NCBI GenBank assembly: GCA_031316315.1
Contig: JADBEO010000001.1
Span: 62,001-126,000, forward strand
Direction: 5' to 3'
Length of the DNA stretch: 64,000 nucleotides
Source: Chelatococcus sambhunathii
GTDB lineage: Bacteria; Pseudomonadota; Alphaproteobacteria; Rhizobiales; Methylopilaceae
Position numbers and translations under genes: made by a program. Shown here in pieces: positions 29,124 to 36,988 of the stretch (the first letter of the stretch is position 1; every line of letters starts with the position of its first letter). The notes below the pieces were generated by a model, which saw nothing but the letters and a program-made list of their open reading frames with translations, was not told the origin of the DNA and made no database searches.

Positions 29124-30653
29124 ATGTCGAAATCCGCTACGCCGACCGCAGAGACCGCCACGGCCGAACCGATCAAGATCGCGTTTCAGGATCTCGGCGA
29201 GGCCGCGAAAGGCGTGGTGGTGGTCCTCGCGGGACCGGACCTCGCCTTCGGTCCCGAGACGCAGGCGCTCCTCACTCCCATCGCCGCCACGCTCGCCCGC
29301 GCCGCCGCCGCCGACCGCTTCAAGGCTAAGGCCGGCGGCTCATTCGACCTGCTCGCGCCCGACCTTGCCGGCGTCGACCGGCTGATCGTCGTCGGGCTCG
29401 GCGACGGCAAGGAGCCGGTGGACTGGGTGAAGCTCGGCGGCCAGATCCGCGGCGCGATCCCGATGTCGGCGGAGAACGTGACGGTGCTGCTCGAATCGGC
29501 CGACGGTTCGCTCGGCGCCGAGCAGGCCGCCGACGTCGCGCTGGGCGCGCGTCTGCGCTCCTACGTCTTCGAGACCTACAAGACGAAGAAGAAGGACGAC
29601 GCCACGCCGGCCCAGCTCGAGAAGCTCGTTTTCGCGGTCGCGGACGAGGCTGCGGCGAAGAAGGCCTGGAAGCTGAAGATCGGCCTCGCCGAGGGCGTCG
29701 AGATCGCGCGCACGCTGGTCAACGAGCCGCCGAACGTGCTCACCCCCACCGAATTCGCCCGCCGCGCCGAGGAGCTGACCAAGCTCGGCGTCGAGGTCGA
29801 GGTGATGGACGACAAGGCGCTCAGGAAGGCGGGCTTCGGCGCGCTGCTCGCGGTCGGCCAGGGCTCCGAGCAGGAGAGCCGCGTCGTCGTGATGCGCTGG
29901 AACGGCGCAAAGAAGAAGGACGAGCAGCCGGTCGCCTTCATCGGCAAGGGCGTGATCTTCGACACCGGCGGCATCTCGATCAAGCCGGGCGCCAGCATGG
30001 ACGAGATGAAGGGCGACATGGCGGGCGCCGCCTGCGTCGTCGGTCTCATGCACGCGCTCGCCTCGCGCAAGGCCAAGGCGAACGTCATCGGCGCCATCGG
30101 CTGCGTCGAGAACATGCCGGACGGCAAGGCCTACCGGCCGGGCGACATCATCACGGGCCTGTCCGGCCAGACCATCGAAGTCATCAACACCGACGCCGAA
30201 GGCCGCCTCGTGCTGGCCGACGTGCTCTGGCACGTGCAGGAGACCTACAAGCCGAAGTTCATGGTCGACCTCGCGACCCTGACCGGCGCGATCCTGATCG
30301 CGCTCGGCACGACGAACGCCGGTCTGTTCTCCAACGACGACGAGCTTTCCGAAAACCTGAAAAAGGCGGGGGAGGCGACCGGGGAGACCGTGTGGCGCAT
30401 GCCGCTCTCCGCGGAGTACGACAAGCTGATCGACTCGAAGTTCGCCGACATGAAGCAGACCGGCGGGCGCCATGGCGGCTCGATCACCGCCGCGCAGTTC
30501 CTGAAGCGCCACGTCAACGGCACGCCCTGGGCGCATCTCGACATCGCCGGCACCGGCATGAACTCGCCGGCGACCGACATCAACCGCAGCTGGGGCTCGG
30601 GCTGGGGCGTGAGGCTGCTCGACCGCCTGGTGAGGGATTCTTACGAGGGGTGA
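29124..30653 (+). CDS. pepA: Leucyl aminopeptidase
   Basis: 509 residues from the ATG at 29124. The C-terminal M17 domain has [29 protein letters not shown] and [14 protein letters not shown], which supply the two-metal site and the catalytic Lys and Arg. Releases N-terminal residues; in some bacteria it also binds DNA. Normally followed by holC; here two other genes intervene on the opposite strand. Confidence 0.96.
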   Translation: MSKSATPTAETATAEPIKIAFQDLGEAAKGVVVVLAGPDLAFGPETQALLTPIAATLARAAAADRFKAKAGGSFDLLAPDLAGVDRLIVVGLGDGKEPVDWVKLGGQIRGAIPMSAENVTVLLESADGSLGAEQAADVALGARLRSYVFETYKTKKKDDATPAQLEKLVFAVADEAAAKKAWKLKIGLAEGVEIARTLVNEPPNVLTPTEFARRAEELTKLGVEVEVMDDKALRKAGFGALLAVGQGSEQESRVVVMRWNGAKKKDEQPVAFIGKGVIFDTGGISIKPGASMDEMKGDMAGAACVVGLMHALASRKAKANVIGAIGCVENMPDGKAYRPGDIITGLSGQTIEVINTDAEGRLVLADVLWHVQETYKPKFMVDLATLTGAILIALGTTNAGLFSNDDELSENLKKAGEATGETVWRMPLSAEYDKLIDSKFADMKQTGGRHGGSITAAQFLKRHVNGTPWAHLDIAGTGMNSPATDINRSWGSGWGVRLLDRLVRDSYEG

Positions 30654-30701
30654 GGGCGCTTCTGTCGCCTAGCGCCGTGATCGCCCGGCAGAAGCAAAAA
30701 T

Positions 30702-30818
30702 CTTGTTCCGGCCGAGAGCCGGACCCAGAGCCGCGACGATCGATAGCAAGCGGCTGCCGCAGTGCGCTTGTCGTTGGACGCTAGCGCGTCTGGGGTCCGG
30801 CTCAATGGCCGAGACAAG
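30702..30818. repeat. Long imperfect inverted repeat
   Basis: The left arm at about 30702-30735 (cttgttccggccgagagcc and onward) pairs with the right arm at about 30785-30818 over some 30 bases with a few mismatches, including GAGCCGGACCC against GGGTCCGGCTC. Inside it, CAAGCG and CGCTTG form a second small hairpin. It lies between the pepA stop and the convergent Imm8-like gene; there is no T-run. Confidence 0.5.
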
Positions 30819-30837
30819 GGCGCGGCGACGAGTAAGC

Positions 30838-31263
30838 CTACTGTGCGGGGTTCGGCTTGCGAAAGCTTGCGGCGCCAACCCCTGTCGCCCCGTCTGACGA
30901 GGGGCCCGGTCTCGCCGCGACATAACCTTCAAACTCCCAGTCGGACCAGCGCGCCAGCTTGGTCGCGATTTCCCGCCAGGTCTCGCCAGTGGCGTGGGCG
31001 ATCCTCTTCAGGACGAAACGTTCCAGCGCCGCGTAGTTGAAGCTCGCCATGAACATGTAAGTTTGCGGGCAGATGACCTCATTCCGTTCAAGCTCATCGG
31101 CCAGCCAGCTTGGCGAGCAGACGAGAAATTGAAACATCTCACCGCCGGGAGAATGTCTCGGACCAATGATAGCCGTCACCGCCACGCAGAAATTGGTTCC
31201 TGGCGCGTAGGATCTGAGATCATCGACGTCTGTGCTCGTCAAAGAGCGCAAGTCTGCTTGCAT
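30838..31263 (-). CDS. Imm8-like immunity protein
   Basis: 141 residues. The order FCVAVTAIIGPRHSPGGEMFQFLVCSPSWL, then a basic central segment, then FVLKRIAHATGETWREIATKLARWSDWEFEGY (both in outline) is the Imm8 family layout; IGP, the VC.P.WL strand and the WEFEGY ending are the best markers. Imm8 proteins neutralise toxins of polymorphic or contact-dependent systems. No such toxin is visible here. It lies 20 bases after a ParD-like antitoxin gene on the same strand. The last 25 residues are Gly/Ala-rich and look disordered. Confidence 0.7.
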   Translation of the reverse strand: MQADLRSLTSTDVDDLRSYAPGTNFCVAVTAIIGPRHSPGGEMFQFLVCSPSWLADELERNEVICPQTYMFMASFNYAALERFVLKRIAHATGETWREIATKLARWSDWEFEGYVAARPGPSSDGATGVGAASFRKPNPAQ

Positions 31264-31283
31264 CGTTGTTCGCCGACTGCGCG

Positions 31284-31550
31284 CTATTCGTGCGCAAGTT
31301 TACGCGCGGCTAGGATGCGGTCGCCTTCCGCAATGATCTCCTCGAAACTTCTGTCGCTTACGCCACTTGCCCGGGCGTCTGCGAGCATCGCCCGAAGCTC
31401 CTCCAGCGTCATCTCTGGCTTCCGACGCTCGCGCTCCCGTCGCACGAGGTCGCGCATGAAGTCGCTGGTGCTGGCGTAGTCGCCCTTGCGGGTCTCCTCC
31501 TCGATCCAGGCCTTCATCGGGTCGGGCAGGAACAGCGTCATCGTGGCCAT
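31284..31550 (-). CDS. ParD-family antitoxin without toxin
   Basis: 88 residues from the ATG at 31550 (GGAGGGG about 10 bases upstream). MATMTLFLPDPMKAWIEEE then GDYASTSDFMRDLVRRERER is the ribbon-helix-helix region of ParD antitoxins. The position where parE would follow is taken by an Imm8-like gene, 20 bases downstream. It is a paralogue-type antitoxin distinct in sequence from the ParD at 3974. Confidence 0.8.
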   Translation of the reverse strand: MATMTLFLPDPMKAWIEEETRKGDYASTSDFMRDLVRRERERRKPEMTLEELRAMLADARASGVSDRSFEEIIAEGDRILAARKLAHE

Positions 31551-31660
31551 GGAATAGATCCCCTCCGAAGCGGCCTGTGAGTTTATCACAAAAATTCACA
31601 AGGATCGGCCTGCACGCCTCTGCTGACGCCGTCGCCTCGATGGGCCATTCTCCCGCCGCC

Positions 31661-32104
31661 ATGACCGAAGTCCTGTTTTACCATCTCACCCGCCAGCCGC
31701 TCGAAAAGGCGCTGCCGGCGCTGCTCGAGAAGTGCCTTGAGCGGAGCTGGAAGGTGGTCGTGCAGGCGTCTGGGCCGGAACGGGTTTCGGCGCTCGACGA
31801 CGCGCTCTGGACGTACTCCGACGAGAGCTTCCTGCCGCACGCGGCCGGCACTGACGGGGCCAGCGAGACGATCTGGCTGACGACCTCCGACCAGAACCCC
31901 AACGGCGCCGCCGTGCGCGTGCTGGTCGACGGCGCGGAGCCGCCGGACCTCGCCGGCTACCAGCGCGCCCTCGTGATGTTCGACGGCCACGACCAGGAGG
32001 CGCTCGACGCCGCGCGCGCGCAGTGGAAGACGCTGAAGGCCGCCGGCCACCAAGTGACCTACTGGAAGCAGTCCGATGACGGCCGCTGGAAGCGGGAGGC
32101 GTAA
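31661..32104 (+). CDS. holC: DNA polymerase III chi subunit
   Basis: 147 residues from the ATG at 31661 (MTEVLFYHLTRQPLE). FYHL, the KVVVQASGPERVSALDDALW segment (in outline) and FLPH are HolC features. Chi links the clamp loader to SSB. Its usual neighbour pepA is 1 kb upstream, separated by the inserted antitoxin and immunity genes. Confidence 0.92.
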   Translation: MTEVLFYHLTRQPLEKALPALLEKCLERSWKVVVQASGPERVSALDDALWTYSDESFLPHAAGTDGASETIWLTTSDQNPNGAAVRVLVDGAEPPDLAGYQRALVMFDGHDQEALDAARAQWKTLKAAGHQVTYWKQSDDGRWKREA

Positions 32105-32138
32105 CGCCTGGCTCACGGCCGTGCGGCTCTTAGCGCTT

Positions 32139-32220
32139 CGTCATGCCCGGACTTGATCCGGGCATCCATCCCGCCCGCGTCCGTGGGCGATGGATCGCTA
32201 GGTCAAGCCCGGCGATGACG
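32139..32220. repeat. Palindromic intergenic repeat, copy 2 of 5
   Basis: CGTCATGCCCGG opposite CCGGGC, then ATCCATCC opposite GGATGGAT-type bases, and a closing GTCAAGCCCGGCGATGACG, giving a folded element with outer CGTCAT/ATGACG ends. It fills the convergent gap between holC and the gene at 32242. Confidence 0.75.
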
Positions 32221-32241
32221 TCGGCGGGCGACCGCCGTTCT

Positions 32242-33237
32242 TTACGGCGTCACCAATCCCTGCATCCGCACGACCTCGAAATCGCGGCCCGTGACCTGCC
32301 GCAGCTCGCTGGCCAGCCGCCCGTTCCGCCAGCCCTTGTGGGGCGCGCCGGAGAGGTACCAGTCGCTGCCGTTGTCGGCGACGAACATGCCGTAGGTCTT
32401 CAGCGCCTTGAGAATCGCCTTGGTCTCGCGGCTGAAGCTCTTCGGAACGTCGTAGCCGGCCTTGAGCCGCACCCGCATGCCCATCGGCGGCAGGTCGGGG
32501 TCCTCGTCCGACGAGGCCCAGTGCGTTGCGGGCGGGACATAGGCCCGGCGCGAGCGTGAGACGGTGAAGCGCAGCGCATGCGGGACCAGGCCGGCTGACG
32601 CCTCCTCGTAGCGTGCGAGGCCCGGGAAGATCGGCAGGCCCGCGGCGTCCGCGCTGGTCCAGCCGGGTTTCGCCGTAGGCCGCACGTCGTTGGAGTCGAG
32701 GTGGAAGATCGCGCCGGAGTCGGCGTTCCAGCCGCCGTCCTCGCGTGGGAAGGCGCGGTAGAGCTCGTAGAGCCGGTTCGCGGCCTTTTCGATCACCAGC
32801 ACGTGCCGGTCGCCGCCGAAGGAGCCGCCCTTCGGCCGCTCGCCCTCGACGTCGGCCTTCCGCGGAATGGGATACGGACCCTTGTCGCTCTGGTCGCCAT
32901 AGGCCCGGAATTTGATCTTCACGTCTGCCTGCTTTTTGCCGACGACGAAGTAGGGGATGCCGAGGATGCCGCCCTGGTAGGTCCCGCTGCCGAAGTCCGG
33001 ATGGATCCCTGTGTCGAGCCCGATCGAGGCGATGATGGCGTCCGACCTCGGATCGACTGGCTCGCCGGAAATGTCGGTGTTCCACGGGTTATCGGCGGGG
33101 GAGGCGACCGCGCCGTTGAGGTCGGCCCCCTGGCCGAGGTCGGCCGCTTTCATGTCGGCATAGACCGGGTCGTCCGCCGCGAGCGCAGGGCTGGCGAACG
33201 CTACGAAAGCCGCGAGGGCCGCCTGACCGATGCGCAT
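32242..33237 (-). CDS. Secreted protein of unknown function
   Basis: 331 residues with a signal peptide (MRIGQAALAAFVAFASPALA, cleavage near residue 20). The mature protein contains NPWNTDISGEPVDPRSDAII, then HPDFGSGTYQGGILGIPYFVV, DKGPYPIP and GGDRHVLVIEKAANRLYEL, a pattern I know from uncharacterised secreted proteins of bacteria; no catalytic motif is obvious. Convergent with holC across a repeat, divergent from the S10 peptidase. Confidence 0.6.
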   Translation of the reverse strand: MRIGQAALAAFVAFASPALAADDPVYADMKAADLGQGADLNGAVASPADNPWNTDISGEPVDPRSDAIIASIGLDTGIHPDFGSGTYQGGILGIPYFVVGKKQADVKIKFRAYGDQSDKGPYPIPRKADVEGERPKGGSFGGDRHVLVIEKAANRLYELYRAFPREDGGWNADSGAIFHLDSNDVRPTAKPGWTSADAAGLPIFPGLARYEEASAGLVPHALRFTVSRSRRAYVPPATHWASSDEDPDLPPMGMRVRLKAGYDVPKSFSRETKAILKALKTYGMFVADNGSDWYLSGAPHKGWRNGRLASELRQVTGRDFEVVRMQGLVTP

Positions 33238-33374
33238 GCGCCCCTCCGTCCCCCGATGACGATGCGGAGCCTAGACCCGCGCGGCGCGGCTGTCTCGCCG
33301 GTCGTTCGGCCGGGCGCCAACATCTTCGCGTGAGAGCACTCGCTCGGCGGCGCGCGCGCGCCATGTTGCGCGCC

Positions 33375-34898
33375 ATGACTCTCCGCCGCCTGCTCCTCGC
33401 CCTCCCGCTCTCGGCCGTCCTGTCGGTCTGCGCCATCGCGCAGGAGGCCGCCAATCCGCCGCCGAGCTCCCCGTCGGCTCAAGGCGCGAGCGGGCGCCCC
33501 AACCCGACCGCGCTGCCGGCCGACGTGCTCGGCAAGTCGACGGTCGTCACGCCGGAGGACACGCTCAGCTACAAGATCGCGGTCGAGCAGGTCCCGCTGT
33601 TCGACCCGAAGGGCGAGAAGGTCGCCGAGATCGTCGTCACCAGCTACACGCTGGACCGCGTCGACGCGACCAAGCGGCCGATCACCTACGCCTTCAATGG
33701 CGGCCCGGGCGCATCGTCGGCCTGGCTGAACTTCGGCGGCGTCGGCCCGAAGCGGCTGCCGTTCGGAAACAAGGGCAACACGCCGTCCGATCCGCCGGGC
33801 CTCGTCGACAACGCCGAGACCTGGCTCGCCTTCACCGACCTCGTCTTCGTCGATCCCGTCGGCACGGGCTACAGCCGGACCGTCGGCTCCGGCGACAGCG
33901 GCCGGTTCTATTCGGTCGACGGCGACATCGAGACCCTGTCGCGCGTCGTCGCCAAGCACCTCGCGGCCCGCAACCGGCTGATGTCGCCGGTGTTTCTCGC
34001 CGGGGAGAGCTATGGCGGCTTCCGCATCCCGCGCATCGCCCGCAGCCTTCAGGGACGCGACGGCGTCGGCGTGCGCGGGTTGATCGCGCTCTCGCCGGTG
34101 CTCGACTTCTCGATTCGGCAGGGCGACCAGACCTCGCCGCTGCCCTGGGTCAACGCGCTGCCCTCGCTGGCGGCGGCCAAGCGCGAGCGGGACGGCAAGG
34201 CGGACATCGCCCGCGACGACCTCGCCGATGTCGAAGCCTATGCGGTCGGCCAGTTCATGGCGGACCTGATGAAGGGCCCGCGCAACAAGGAGGCGGTGGA
34301 GCGGCTCGTCGCCCGCGTCTCCGACCTCACCGGCATCGACCGCGCGCAGGTGGCGCGCTCGCAGGGCCGCGTGGGCATCCGGCAGTTCGCGCGCGAGTTC
34401 CACCGCAAGGACGCGACAGTCGGTTCGCTCTACGACGCCAACGTCACCTCCTACGATCCCTATCCGGCCTCGCCGCGCGGCGACTTCGACGACCCGATCC
34501 TCGACGGTGCCCGTGCGCCGCTGACCCGCGCCGCGGTAGACTTCTACCAGCGGGACCTCGGCTACCGGGTCGACCGCCGCTACGAGCTGATCTCGGGAGA
34601 CGTCTTCCGGCAGTGGAAATGGGGCGAGGGGCAGGAGCCGCCGGAATCGGCGTCGGCGCTGCGCGAGGCGCTCGCGGCCGACCCCAAGCTGCGCGTGCTG
34701 GTCGCTCATGGCGCGACCGATCTCGTCACGCCCTACATGGAATCGAAGATGGCGCTCGACCAGCTGCCGGCCTTTGGCGCGCCGGACCGCGTCGCGCTCA
34801 AGGTCTATCCGGGCGGCCACATGTTCTACAGCCGCGACGGCTCCCGCGCGGCCTTCGCGGCGGACGTCAAAGCGCTCTATGAGGCGGCGGTGAAGTGA
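33375..34898 (+). CDS. Serine carboxypeptidase-like peptidase (family S10), secreted
   Basis: 507 residues from the ATG at 33375 (MTLRRLLLALPLSAVLS), the start of a signal peptide; upstream in-frame starts at 33330 and 33363 cannot be excluded and no clear ribosome site decides. AFNGGPGASSAWLN is the oxyanion-hole region, FLAGESYGGFRIP carries the nucleophilic Ser, and late GATDLVTPY and YPGGHMFY carry the Asp and His. Releases C-terminal residues from peptides in the periplasm or outside the cell. Similar alphaproteobacterial S10 proteins are widespread. Confidence 0.88.
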   Translation: MTLRRLLLALPLSAVLSVCAIAQEAANPPPSSPSAQGASGRPNPTALPADVLGKSTVVTPEDTLSYKIAVEQVPLFDPKGEKVAEIVVTSYTLDRVDATKRPITYAFNGGPGASSAWLNFGGVGPKRLPFGNKGNTPSDPPGLVDNAETWLAFTDLVFVDPVGTGYSRTVGSGDSGRFYSVDGDIETLSRVVAKHLAARNRLMSPVFLAGESYGGFRIPRIARSLQGRDGVGVRGLIALSPVLDFSIRQGDQTSPLPWVNALPSLAAAKRERDGKADIARDDLADVEAYAVGQFMADLMKGPRNKEAVERLVARVSDLTGIDRAQVARSQGRVGIRQFAREFHRKDATVGSLYDANVTSYDPYPASPRGDFDDPILDGARAPLTRAAVDFYQRDLGYRVDRRYELISGDVFRQWKWGEGQEPPESASALREALAADPKLRVLVAHGATDLVTPYMESKMALDQLPAFGAPDRVALKVYPGGHMFYSRDGSRAAFAADVKALYEAAVK

Positions 34899-34923
34899 AG
34901 ATCGTCCCGGAAACTGAACGCCT

Positions 34924-35010
34924 CGTCATGGTCCGGCTTGACCGGACCATCCACCTTCGACGTCGAGCTCGACGCGAAACGTGGGTCCTCCGGTCAAGCC
35001 GGAGGACGAC
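34924..35010. repeat. Palindromic intergenic repeat, copy 3 of 5
   Basis: CGTCATGGTCCGGCTTGACCGGACC (24-mer in outline) opens the element, and GGTCCTCCGGTCAAGCCGGAGGACGACG closes it; each arm is itself a hairpin with a GCTTGAC/GTCAAGC loop region. Lies between the convergent S10 peptidase and the gene at 35050. Confidence 0.75.
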
Positions 35011-35049
35011 GAAGCGGCGAGGCTTGTAACCGAAGGCTGCGCTGCGCCG

Positions 35050-35772
35050 TTACTTCGGCTCGAAATCGAGCCCGTCGCCGATCTGGTCGATGGACGGTGC
35101 GGGGCCCTTCAGCGTCGTCCACACCACCTTGTCCTTGTCCGGCTCGGTTTCGATCGAGCCCTTCGCGCGGCTCATTTTTCGCGTGATGTAGTTCACGCTG
35201 ACCGTCTCGGTCTCGCCGGTGTTCCGCTGCGTGTCGCTGCGGTCGTAGCCGATCGTCTCCAGCTTTCCGTCGCGCACGCGGAACAGGAACGAGACGTTGG
35301 ACATGCCCCAGCCGCCCGCGCTCATGAACAGTCCGAGGGACAGCTTCACCGCGCCCCGCGCGATCGACAGCCCGTCGGCCTCGAACGGGTCGGAGCGCGT
35401 CGGGATGTCGTTGCGCGGGATCAGCGTCGCGTTCTGCGCGACCAGCCGGAACGACCCGCCGCGCGCGACCGCGACGCCGAGGATGCGGGGGTTGGTGTCG
35501 ACCTCGTCGGGGCCGAGGCTGTCGTTCTTCACCTTCAGCGCCGGATCGGTCCCGTGCAGCACGAAAGCTAGGTCCGGGACCTTGTCGCCGTCGAGATCGC
35601 CCTCGGCCTTGGCCTCGACGATCCATCCGGGCGGCGCGAAATCGTCGGCCTTGGCGCCGGCCTGCGGCAGCGTCGGGATCTTCGCCGGCGGCGGATCGAA
35701 CTCCGCGAGAGCGGGGCCGGCCAAAAGTCCGGCGAGCAGGGCGGCGGCGAGGGGCGGCGAAGCGCGCGTCAC
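35050..35772 (-). CDS. Secreted protein with an FG-GAP-like segment
   Basis: 240 residues with a signal peptide (AAALLAGLLAGPALA, cleavage near 23). AEGDLDGDKVPDLAFVL is a calcium-binding DxDxDG-type loop as in FG-GAP repeats. The rest is beta-rich with no obvious catalytic site. It is followed on the same strand by YeeE/YedE only 13 bases away in the transcription order (YeeE first, this second), so it may be co-transcribed. Function unknown. Confidence 0.6.
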   Translation of the reverse strand: MTRASPPLAAALLAGLLAGPALAEFDPPPAKIPTLPQAGAKADDFAPPGWIVEAKAEGDLDGDKVPDLAFVLHGTDPALKVKNDSLGPDEVDTNPRILGVAVARGGSFRLVAQNATLIPRNDIPTRSDPFEADGLSIARGAVKLSLGLFMSAGGWGMSNVSFLFRVRDGKLETIGYDRSDTQRNTGETETVSVNYITRKMSRAKGSIETEPDKDKVVWTTLKGPAPSIDQIGDGLDFEPK

Positions 35773-35785
35773 GTCCGTGGCGTCC

Positions 35786-36988
35786 TCAGGCGGAAGGCGG
35801 CGGAACGACGGACATCATCGCCGAGCGCCGGTCGAGCTTCAACGCCGTGACGATGCCGACCGAAGCGGAGATCAGGAAGATCCAGCCCGACAGCGCGCCG
35901 ACCGCGACGCCGGCGATCGCCTCGCCGGTGATCGCGCCGAGCGCCGTCATCGCGCTGACGCCGAGCAGCAGGCCCCCTACGACCATCTCTGCGCCCTCGC
36001 GCAGCGTAAAGCCCGCGAAGCGGAACCGACCCGAGGCGAGCGCGGCGGCGAAGGCGCCGGCCATGAAGCCGAACAGGATGACGACGTGCTGGGTGACGCC
36101 GAACGCCTCGAGCGGGGCGGACAGGCCGCCGACGCCCTCGTCGAGCCCCGGCAGGTCGACCGGCGCGAGGCCGAGCGCCGTCGCGAACCAGCGCGCGATC
36201 GTGGCGCATTCCGCGATCAGACCGAGCGGCTCGCCCGCCGCATAGCTGGCGGCGACCAGCGCGCCGAGCAGGCCGCCCGCCGCCCAGGCCGGCCAGGGAT
36301 CGATCAGCGCGCGACGCAGGAAGCTCTTCGGACCGTCGTCGTCGTCGCGCGGGCGATATCGCCAGAGCGCGGCGGCGAGCGCCGCAAGCAAAAGGGTCTG
36401 GAGCGCGAGCGTCCCGGCCATGCCGAACCAGGCGGGCGCCCAGGGCGTCGGCGCGTTTCCGATCGCGTGGGCCCACGTCCAGGGCCAGATCGTGATGCCC
36501 GCGACGAAGCCCACAAAGGTCGCGAGCAAAGCGGGGACCGCGACCAGCGAGCCCTCGCCGAGGCGGCGCATGTGCACCATGACGCCGCCGCGCGCGATCA
36601 CCGAACCGATCCCGAAGACGAAGCCCGCGATCGGCAGCAGCCAGTGCACCGGCCCGATGCGCGCGTCCGCGGGCGGGACGGCGGCCAGCGCGGCGAGCGT
36701 CCCGAGCGTCAGCGTCGCGGCGACGAACAAAGCGGCGAGGAAGCCCAGCAGCTGCCCGGCGTCCTTCAGCACGATCAGGTCGCGCCAGGCGCGGACCAGC
36801 GAGAGTTCGCCGCGCTGCAGGGCGACGCCGAAGACGACGCCGGCGACAAGGGAGGAGGCGCGCGCCAGGAAATCACCGTCCGCGACCGTCAGCCCGACCG
36901 CGGCCAGCGCCGCGGCGAGCAGCACGGCCGCCGCGCCGAGCCGGTGCGGATGGCCGAGCCGCTTCCAGAACAGCGGCCGCGTGGTCAC
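35786..36988 (-). CDS. YeeE/YedE family membrane protein lacking the family cysteines
   Basis: 400 residues from a GTG at 36988 overlapping the ABC-F stop (GTGA). Around ten hydrophobic segments. FGVALQRGELSL, VFGIGSVIARGGVMVHMRRLGEGSL (in part) and GGLLLGVSAMTALGAITGEAI (in part) align in order with the three YeeE/TsuA pore motifs (FGxxxQRSxFC, AGGCASG, GGCTSG types), but the cysteine in each is replaced. The only cysteine in the protein is in IAECATIAR. Family members take up thiosulfate through those cysteines, so this one may carry something else or have lost activity. Confidence 0.75.
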   Translation of the reverse strand: MTTRPLFWKRLGHPHRLGAAAVLLAAALAAVGLTVADGDFLARASSLVAGVVFGVALQRGELSLVRAWRDLIVLKDAGQLLGFLAALFVAATLTLGTLAALAAVPPADARIGPVHWLLPIAGFVFGIGSVIARGGVMVHMRRLGEGSLVAVPALLATFVGFVAGITIWPWTWAHAIGNAPTPWAPAWFGMAGTLALQTLLLAALAAALWRYRPRDDDDGPKSFLRRALIDPWPAWAAGGLLGALVAASYAAGEPLGLIAECATIARWFATALGLAPVDLPGLDEGVGGLSAPLEAFGVTQHVVILFGFMAGAFAAALASGRFRFAGFTLREGAEMVVGGLLLGVSAMTALGAITGEAIAGVAVGALSGWIFLISASVGIVTALKLDRRSAMMSVVPPPSA

